From positions 62,001 through 126,000 of the forward strand of contig JAHQIW010000118.1 in NCBI GenBank assembly GCA_019055375.1: a stretch of DNA of 64,000 nucleotides. Reading direction: 5' to 3'. This document shows positions 56,681 through 64,000 of this stretch, piece after piece. A program made the position numbers and the translations under genes. The first letter of the stretch is position 1. Each line of letters starts with the position of its first letter. The notes under the pieces were generated by a model that saw nothing but the letters and a program-made list of their open reading frames with translations, was not told the DNA's origin and searched no databases. The stretch comes from Parelaphostrongylus tenuis. Lineage: Eukaryota; Nematoda; Chromadorea; Rhabditida; Metastrongylidae.

Positions 56681-59600
56681 TTAATCATTCGCTGGAAGGC
56701 CGCACATGGAACAGTCAGGCCGCAGCTCTGAGTTCTCAAAGGTGCAATGCTTACAAGACCATTTTGGTGTTGCTTCTCTTGAATTGCCTTAAATTTAAGG
56801 AAAATTCATAATGAAAACAATGCAACTTGCAGTTAAGTCCAAATGAGCCCTGTTATCAAACCTTCTAGGGCTAAAGTTGAAAAAAAAAAACTGACCACAT
56901 AACTCACTTTGCCCTTGCTCATGACACAATGCGATGAGTTGCTGCCAGTTTCCTGTCTCTCGAGCCCATGCAGCTGCTGCTTGTCGGTCTTGTGTGCTAA
57001 CTGCGAGACAAAGCATCTAGAAAATTTTTCACAAGTATTAGTTATTGAACCTTGAAAGACTAAGAGTTATGAGGTCACAGAAGCTGATACTGCCTAATTG
57101 TAAATATGCTATAATACGCGAGTGTGTAGGAGTGGTTACAGGTGCTCTGCAACACATACGTGGTTGCTGGTTCGATTTCTCCCCTGATGCTCATCAAGCC
57201 TTCCATTCCTCCGTGGTCGGCGAAATGATATCAGCTTTGTCTGTGAGGATAGTGGCACCGACGATGCATCGTTGGGACGCCGTGAGTCATTGTATAGGCC
57301 AATTATGTATTCAGTAGCGCAAACGATGCTAGAGTCAAATACATGGCGCAATCCTCAGAGATTGATCAACACTCAGAGCTTCTCTAAGCTTTAAATATGA
57401 AAGTAATAGTGCAAGACACAAACCTGTAATTCAGTCTCGCTAAACTGCACAAGATGATTCGTAATGAGATAAAATAAGAAGTGGAAATTGGTTGCTTGCT
57501 CCAAGAATTGGTTTTGAGTAAACTCGGCACAATAGGCGATCATGTTCGCTCCTCCCTAAAATTTTTGTCCAAAGAATACTACGAACAAACAGAATAACTG
57601 TAGCGATAAGTAAGAGGATGTTATGAAATATAACAAGACTAATAGCATAAAACTTGGGTAAATGAACAGTTAAAAATCACCTGTGTCTCACCCATCGCTT
57701 CCCTATTCTCGATGGCGAAACGAGTTGTTGTAGAGGTGAAGAAGGTGTATTGTGGCTCCTTAGGCATACCAGTTGGCACATCCACCTAGAAGAATGCAAA
57801 TTCAAATATGAAGATGTTAGCTGCTACTGCAATTACACTTAAGAGATCCTCAATAGCGCAATTTTTCGATAGTTTCTATATCTCATATTTCGACGATCCA
57901 TTAGCAAAACTTGCTATTGAATCCTAACATTTCTCGCCTTCGATTTGTTTTCTCATATACATTATCGGTGAAGGTCTTTGAACCCCCCTCGTGTGTTGTT
58001 TTCAGTTGCTGCTTGAGGATTTCACCTTCTTCATGAATGACGTAGAATGCTGGCCAGGCGAATCTTCTTGTTATCTCGAAAGAACCTGAGCTAAGGCGTT
58101 CCATAAGCAGTTCGTCGACTGATTAGAAGATGTTACGGAGGGGAACGAACCAGTACCTTGCAATATATCTTGGTCACTAACCACTCCGCCGTGGCGTCAA
58201 GCTACTTTATGACAACTAGCTGTAATTTCTCGACAAAAGAAGCACTTGAGAGCTGAGAAAAGAAGGAAACTGCCACATCGTTCCGAAGACGTGTAAAACT
58301 TTTTAAAATTTACTCGCATTTCTTTGTCAAATATGGAAAATCACCAAAGACTCTTGAGATCAGCGCTGCAGCTACGAACGCCAAGCATACACTTGGTAAC
58401 ATCACCATTTTCTTCTCAATGAAAATGCGATTATTCCACCATTCAGCAGCCCTAGCTATGAATTTTATTCATAAAGAAGAAAAAAAAAAAAGAAGATCCG
58501 TGATAATGAAAGTATTTCTATCCACGGCTAGAATGTGCATTCCGCTTCGGTTTTTATTCAAAATAGTTTATAGATTTTACATTAGTTTTTCCTATAAAAA
58601 TGCACTTGGAGTCTAAATTTGAGCTACTTACGACCACTAAAATCGATACACATCGCCGCTAATGTGCTAACTTAAGAAAAGCATACGGTTCAAAATTAGA
58701 GGCAAATCAAACCAGTAGAAATTCGACTGGCAATGGTCGACCATTCTTCAGCACTTCAGCTCCGTATTGATTTTTTTCCTGTAGAAAGTAAGAATTTGGG
58801 GAACAGTGTAAGATGACTTCGAAAATTGGTTGCATACTAGACATGATAACTAATATCAATACACAAATAAGAGTGTTGAGTGATACGCGAAACATCCAAC
58901 ATCAGATGGGAGTTGAACTCGCGTTCCACCCATACCGGAGGCGTGTGATACCACTACACCAACGATTCCATGAACTATCGTAACTGCCAGTAACCAGCCT
59001 TTAACGGGTTAGGTCAGGTAAGCATATAAAAGGATAAAAGATAGAGCTCTCGGCGTTGATCAATCCCTGAGGGATGGGCCTTGTATTCGTCTTCAATTTA
59101 ATTCCGTTTGAGGTGACCGAATGCATATCTGGCCTTTGCAATGACTCGCGGTGGCCTCCCGCTTAACCGAATCAGTGCTGCTTATCCTCCCAAACAAGTC
59201 TGAGGCCAGTCTGGTACCAATTTACCGACCTCCGGAGGGATGGATGGTTTGTGAGCCATGAGCGCGAGATTGAACCATTCACCTCGTGTGCGACACAAAG
59301 TACTTCTAACCACTGCGTCACATGCGACCTTATGTAAGCATATACCGGTAATAAACTCATTCAAGCTGACAACTACTGGATATCTATAATCCACATGGAG
59401 CGGTGGCATCACTAGTGGTAGCACACGCCCTCGGGTCTGGGTAAAACGCGGTTCGACTCCCACCTGGTGTCCAATGTTTTGCACACCACTAAACATTCTT
59501 GGATCATAAAGGAGTTTCAAGAGTCAATCAGTTGACCTACCGTGTACTGTACATCAGTTAGATAGTGGGTGTCTGAAAGCGGCTTCTCTCTGATATACGC

Positions 59601-62209
59601 CAGTTCCGGATGATTTGTCGGGCAAAGAAGTTGCGCCTCGACAAGAGCAGTGCACTGATTCGAAACCTTTAAAGACGCAAGGCGTTAAAAGTGATAATAA
59701 CGATAACATTCTGAGTTTGCCATACCTGGTATCCATGGAAATTTACTTGTTCTTCTTCATCTCCACTTGCAACTACGGTGACAAATTTTGAGCCAAAATA
59801 TCTGTCCGAACAGTACTCAGTAACGTTTGGATGCAACGACTGAAGATATCCAGCTGTTATGCACTCTTCAGCCGAGAGAAAGAAGGCATCCTGAAAAAGA
59901 GCAGAGTATATGAACGTACATCACCTACGATCACATATGCTCTTGGTTCTACCCCGATCTTCTCAGGAAAGAAGTGAACACGTGATGTCTTTCATAGAGC
60001 ACAGCCACTCACAGTGCCTCCCATCAAAGACTGATAAGAGTCAATTATAATAAAAAATAGCAGTAGGTTTCAAAAATACACCACTAACCTTATGCCTTGT
60101 GCAATGAACTGTTCCCTTCACTCGGTCCGCAGACCAAAGATCTGTGAAAATCCAGCCTACACGCCGTAATCCTAGCCAATTGCACAGCTGATTACCGCCT
60201 AAAATGAATTCGTGTGCCAGAATAAGCTGAGAATGATAGATGCAACTACTGTCAGCTGATACGTTTTCATTCGGGTCCTCAAGAAGTTCAACACCATCCG
60301 GTGTGCAGTTCTGAGGTGGCTCGTATATCGCTGCGACGGTTGCTTTTATACCAAGAGGAACGTCTGAGAATGGCTGGTATCTGAAAAGAAAACACCATTC
60401 GAAGTGAATATTTTACCGGGTAAAATGATCCACGTTTTCTACTAACTTTCCGATAAGGTACCCGATCCGCTGGTTACCTGTTGTCCTCCAGAAATTCAAA
60501 AAATCATTCACGAGATCTTGGTTCTCGAAAAAGATATTGTCAACATGCCGATATTTCTGTAAATCTTCATATAAAGTTGTCAGTCAAAAGTCAACGTGTT
60601 ATTACTAAATAAAGCTACGAGCCTAAGCCCCACACCTCTCACACTCTACATACATTCATACTTTCGCACTAGAAAGAACCTATAGTATTGGAGATCCTTC
60701 AAGAGAGTGAGCATGGCTAAAACCACTAAAAATGTCTGCTTTGTAAAAGTCTAATAAGTTGTTGATTGGCCTAGGGATTTTGAAAATAAAGGTCAAATTG
60801 CCGCACAAAACATGAACTTGAACGAAGTCCAAGCGATTGACCAAAAAGGACTTCAATAGAGATGTTTGGTATGACGTTTAGGCTATGCTCCTATTCTAGC
60901 TTTTGGTAAGGAGAGTAGGAAAGCGCTTAGTGATTGGTGATGTAGTGTACGAGGAAGCAAGGTGATAAGCGAGGCGCTGGTTTGATCCTCTCCCAACATT
61001 GTTTTCTATCCGATCAACTAAATGCCTAGGTAGGCCTCAGGCGTGGCTACCTCCAACAATGTGATGGGAATCGTGCCGACTGGTATCCAACGACATTCAT
61101 TTGGACGTGTTCAAGCAAGAGTGGAAATAACTCAAACATGCTCGAAGACCTTTAGCTGAATGTCAGGAAGCGAATCAGATGCAAAGAGTCTTGGGCAACA
61201 TGATGACGGCTATTTTATTCGACAATTATGCGAGAGAGAAATGAATGGAAAAGACGCTGAATCCAGCACTACCACTAAGAGAAGGCCATCCAAATGAAGC
61301 AGATAAGTACGTTGCCCGATTCACGAAGTGGAAAAATGGGCTTGCAAATATCTATTAAGCTTCGTATGCACCGAAATCTGCATATGCGGCGCGAAAAATG
61401 TAGACGCTAATATGTCCATTCGGTTGCAAATGTATTAAAGCACTTAAATGAGAATGTGCTTTAAATCATTTTCTCCATACAACCATTCCTTAGTTAGCAA
61501 TGCATAAGACTTCAAACGTTTTTTGTTAAAATAAAAATTCAATGCCTCTGCTTTTTGTCTGTGGATCTCCTAGATCGAAAGCTACTCTCGTGTCATGAAA
61601 AAGGCCCCTCAAGAATGGATGCCAGTTCTTTAGGAATCCTTCCACAGTTCTTCCTAAAGCGAAAAATGGCGGCTTCTAAGCCTACCAAGCTATAGAGTTC
61701 CTAAACCTCACAAGAATCATCAGAAATTTTCTTTGCTGTTTCATTTATTTCTCATCTGTAAACCTTCACGCTCGAACATTTTCATCCTCTGTTATGACAG
61801 AAGAGGAGAGATAACTTCTACTTCTGAATTATAGCCATAGCTCTTATTTCCATAAATTCATTTACCTGACGATTCAACGTCATCATTGGTGGTTTACACT
61901 TTGTACAAACACCTTTTGGATACGGTTTGTGAGCTGGACAGGTCAAATCGATGGTGGCTCTGAACTAACACCACATTAAGCAAGATTATTAATCAACCAT
62001 AACTTTCCCTGAAAGCAAGAGAAAAGCAAAATTTTCACTGGAAAATACTCTGAGCTGAGGGCTGAATTGACAGTTTCTGCTTACCGAATGTTTTCCAGTG
62101 GACGCTTTAGCGTCGAACCTTTACCATGTCCTGATGTCAACTTGCGTACATGAGCATGGAACGACATATGCTTGATGTCCTTCGATTTCAGATACTCTTC
62201 ATCATAAGG
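56681..62209 (-). CDS. npl-4: NPL4 homologue, Cdc48/p97 ubiquitin cofactor (N-terminal exons missing)
   Basis: Twelve exons join in phase: 62085-62209, 61866-61959, 60447-60556, 60263-60380, 60089-60187, 59726-59890, 59541-59666, 58713-58778, 57681-57785, 57424-57555, 56896-57016 and 56681-56787, giving 455 residues. Order: [16 protein letters not shown], zinc region [20 protein letters not shown]-like [104 protein letters not shown] and a C-terminal NZF finger [20 protein letters not shown]. With UFD1 it brings polyubiquitinated clients to p97 for unfolding, in ER-associated and chromatin-linked degradation. Human NPL4 has 608 residues, so about 120 N-terminal residues (UBX-like domain) are beyond the window or unrecognised. 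Confidence 0.97.
57121..57385 (+). mobile_element. SINE family A, plus strand, in an NPL4 intron
   Basis: GTGTGTAGGAGTGGTTACAG is followed by box B TGGTTCGATTTC, CATCAAGCCTTCCATTCCTC, TTGTATAGGCCAATTATG and GATTGATCAACACTCAGAGC. It occupies most of the 407-bp intron 57017-57423. Confidence 0.8.
57900..58205 (-). mobile_element. tRNA-like SINE family C, minus strand
   Basis: Minus strand head CGGCGGAGTGGTTAGTGACC with box B TGGTTCGTTCCC. The body CATTCTACGTCATTCATGAAG (in part) matches 45.4 kb. It lies in an NPL4 intron. Confidence 0.65.
58865..58990 (-). mobile_element. SINE family B, minus strand, in an NPL4 intron
   Basis: GGGAGTTGAACTCGCG, CATACCGGAGGCGTGTGATA and CCACTACACCAACGATTCCA. 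Its far end is interrupted by the family A insertion that follows. Confidence 0.75.
59018..59344 (-). mobile_element. SINE family A, minus strand, with target-site duplications
   Basis: GTAAGCATATA at 59018-59028 recurs at 59334-59344. The element between is a near full-length minus copy with the tail AAAAGGATAAAAGATAGAGC. It sits inside older family B sequence in an NPL4 intron. Confidence 0.9.
59393..59525 (+). mobile_element. SINE family B, plus strand, in an NPL4 intron
   Basis: GGAGCGGTGGCATCACTAGT and GTAGCACACGCC form box A, and GCGGTTCGACTCCC is a good box B. It is followed by TTTTGCACACCACTAAACATTC. It ends 20 bp from an NPL4 splice donor. Confidence 0.8.
60557..61865. other. NPL4 intron, no gene seen
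   Basis: A tRNA-like piece around 60945-61015 (GTACGAGGAAGCAAGGTGAT and GCTGGTTTGATCCTC) may be another old SINE head. The rest is unassigned. Confidence 0.4.
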
Positions 62210-62399
62210 CTGAAAATTACACACATAGAAAAGACAAAGATAGATATTACTAGACTGAGGAAAAAGTTCCTCAACACCTGCTCAAAATCCAAATTTCTTA
62301 CTTGTTTTACACAACATCGATCACTGTAAATTCATGGTAATATCTCAGTAATACTTACGTAAGAAACTCCCAAGGGAACACTAGTTATAGCGCATCAAA

Positions 62400-63120
62400 T
62401 TTCAAATTAATCTTCGGGTATCACTGATGAAGATGGACAAATTCGACTTTCGAGATTTAATACGCCGTTGTCTGGAAGCGACAACATCCGAGTGGAAATG
62501 CTGCGAAGATCTGTAGTGCCAGATGTGAAGGATCTCCGAGCCATGTGACTGTTTCAAAGTGGTACAACGACTTGAAAGCGGTGATCTCAATCCCGAAGAT
62601 CAACCGCGTTCCGGCCCGGCCATCAAAGTTGGACGATGGAGATCTGCAAGCAGCTTTGAATGCGAGATCGACATCAAGAATTTTGAAGGTGTCTTGCGTT
62701 TCAAACCTGTACCAAATAGTCGCGTCATCAATGCCGAACTCTAATGCGAGCAGTTGAACCAAGCCTACGAAGTGTTGAAGGAAAAGTAGCCGACATCGAC
62801 TCGTCGAAAAGCGCGTAACTGTTACAGCAAGACAATGCCAAGTCTCTCACCGCAAAGAAGACTAAGGAAAAGTTTGATCAAGCTGGAAGGAGTCAAGGTC
62901 TTGCCGCACCCAGCCCACAGTCCAGATACTGTCCCGTCCGACTATGATCCTATCTCCGTCGCAATCAATTCCTGCGTAGACGCCATTTCGAGACATTTGA
63001 TCAAGTTGAAGAGAAATGTCAGGAATTTTTGATTCAAGGCTCAAAGATTGTGGACAATGATGGTCTTCAGTTTGAAGAGCATTTATTACTATTTTTTTTA
63101 CTGAATTTATGTATACTCTT
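62400..63120 (+). pseudogene. Mariner transposase pseudogene with internal deletion
   Basis: Frames read VVQRLESGDLNPEDQPRSGP-type helix-turn-helix sequence at 62555-62620, then QQDNAKSLTAKKTKEKFDQ (second-D region) and LPHPAHSPDTVPSDYD (third-D region) at 62828-62945, then EEKCQEFFDSKAQ-like sequence to 63045. Most of the catalytic core between is deleted and frames are shifted. It lies just upstream of the first seen NPL4 exon. Confidence 0.8.
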
Positions 63121-63221
63121 TTAATTCCAAGCGGGTGTTGAGGATCCTTTTACTCAATCTGATGATACTTCAGTGATGTCACTGAGGTGTTTTGATATGC
63201 TTCCCGTTACGTCAGATATAG

Positions 63222-63500
63222 GCTCGTATGGCGCAGTGGTTTTGAGTTCCCAGCGACAAACACGTGATTAATGGTTCGATGTGGCGCCCCAGGCTCATTA
63301 AGTCGTCCATCTCTGCGGGATCACCGAATTAGTAGACTTGTCTATGAGAATAGCAGCACTGACTTCACACTACATCAGAAGCGAATAGCGAGCTATTGTA
63401 AAGGCCAGCTATGCATTCAATCATCTCTAACGATGTTACTAATGGAGCTGGATGCAAAGCGCATCTGTCAGGGACTGATCAACGCTAAAAGTTGTATCTT
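63222..63500 (+). mobile_element. SINE family A, plus strand, diverged
   Basis: CTCGTATGGCGCAGTGGTTT, box B ATGGTTCGATG, CAGGCTCATTAAGTCGTCC, TTGTAAAGGCCAGCTATGC and GACTGATCAACGC. Confidence 0.8.
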
Positions 63501-63747
63501 TTTTGATATCTCAATAAAAAATGCCCCACGTAGTTCAACAAGATCGAGTGGAAAAGTTGCGTCTTTGCAAGACTGAGACGACAAAGTATGGGGTCCAGTC
63601 AGTATTTAAGTAACGGATATTAAAAAAACTATGAGCATTGAAAAGCATACCCACTATTTTACAGGGAAACTTCGCAGGAGAAAATGGACAGGAGCCACGC
63701 AATATTGGTGAGCATATGATCTACGGACAGCGCAGTGCAGAATGAAA

Positions 63748-63840
63748 AGATAAAGCTCTCAGCGTTGATCGATTCCTGAGGAATGGGTTATGCATACTCC
63801 ATTGGTGGTACCATAGGACGAAACTGAATGCATTTCTCTT
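63748..63840 (-). mobile_element. SINE family A 3' tail, minus strand, truncated
   Basis: GATAAAGCTCTCAGCGTTGA and TTCCTGAGGAATGGGTTATG match the inverted 3' end of family A. The head is missing. Confidence 0.65.
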
Positions 63841-63876
63841 CAGTTTTTTGTGGTTACGAGGAGGCAAATAGAAAAC

Positions 63877-64000
63877 CCATCTTATTCGCTAGAGAGGAGC
63901 TTTTCATAGGAGTATTTATAACCATTCGAAAGCTGAGGTTTCAGGCTACAACCCAACGTCGCCGGTTTTCGAAAGACCTTTTTTGACGCTGCAAAAGTGT
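63877..64000. repeat. Palindromic element, 830-bp family, copy 4, cut by the window end
   Basis: TTATTCGCTAGAGAGGAGCT, ACCATTCGAAAGCTGAGG and CAACGTCGCCGG match the left arm of the copy at 20817-21644. Confidence 0.7.

Overview
This is a eukaryotic window, most likely from a parasitic strongylid-type (clade V) nematode. The five best-resolved genes are split into many small exons with short introns (50-100 bp) and occasional long ones swollen by repeats. The intron sites are standard GT-AG, two genes start just after a T-rich AG that looks like a spliced-leader acceptor, and the proteins resemble Caenorhabditis genes. I rebuilt exons by hand from reading frame, splice phase and family knowledge, with no database search, so the species is not fixed. 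Single ORFs are misleading here: no gene is carried by one ORF.

Layout. 840-6074 (+): 3' end of a SYD-1/SYDE-type RhoGAP gene. 7421-19261 (-): glutaryl-CoA dehydrogenase, 11 exons, first exon(s) not found. 23601-30945 (-): complete 7-exon class B DnaJ co-chaperone (dnj-13/DNAJB1 type). 31.0-43.3 kb: 12 kb without a convincing gene, packed with mobile elements. 43318-48879 (+): OVCA2-type serine hydrolase with an apparent frameshift. 49115-56010 (+): FRS2-like PTB adaptor, 235 bp behind the hydrolase in an operon-like arrangement. 56681-62209 (-): NPL4, the Cdc48/p97 ubiquitin cofactor, lacking only its N-terminal exons. The genes are housekeeping, chaperone, lysine/tryptophan catabolism and signalling genes and do not form one pathway.

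Repeats make up most of the window. Family A is a roughly 300-bp tRNA-derived SINE with clear target-site duplications. Family B is a second tRNA-like family with a tail ending near CATCATAACAC, sometimes arranged as an inverted repeat around a tRNA-like core. Family C is a third tRNA-like family. Others are RTE-type LINE 3' ends, several mariner lineages (one nearly full length but decayed, two made into double-headed palindromes), a roughly 830-bp palindromic family, and dinucleotide arrays.

The most notable signal is a set of hammerhead ribozyme motifs inside small repeated elements. One at 1375-1435 has every conserved core base, a GNRA-capped stem II and a self-complementary CACGTG where stem III should be, and it lies in a 323-bp tandemly repeated unit. 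A second well-formed copy is at 36347-36408, and a broken copy sits just upstream of the DnaJ gene. This layout matches the minimal, dimer-dependent hammerheads reported from Penelope-like and other retroelements. Other points of interest are a palindromic poly(A) signal shared by two convergent genes, an A-B-A'-B' nested palindrome, and a SINE whose head is inverted.
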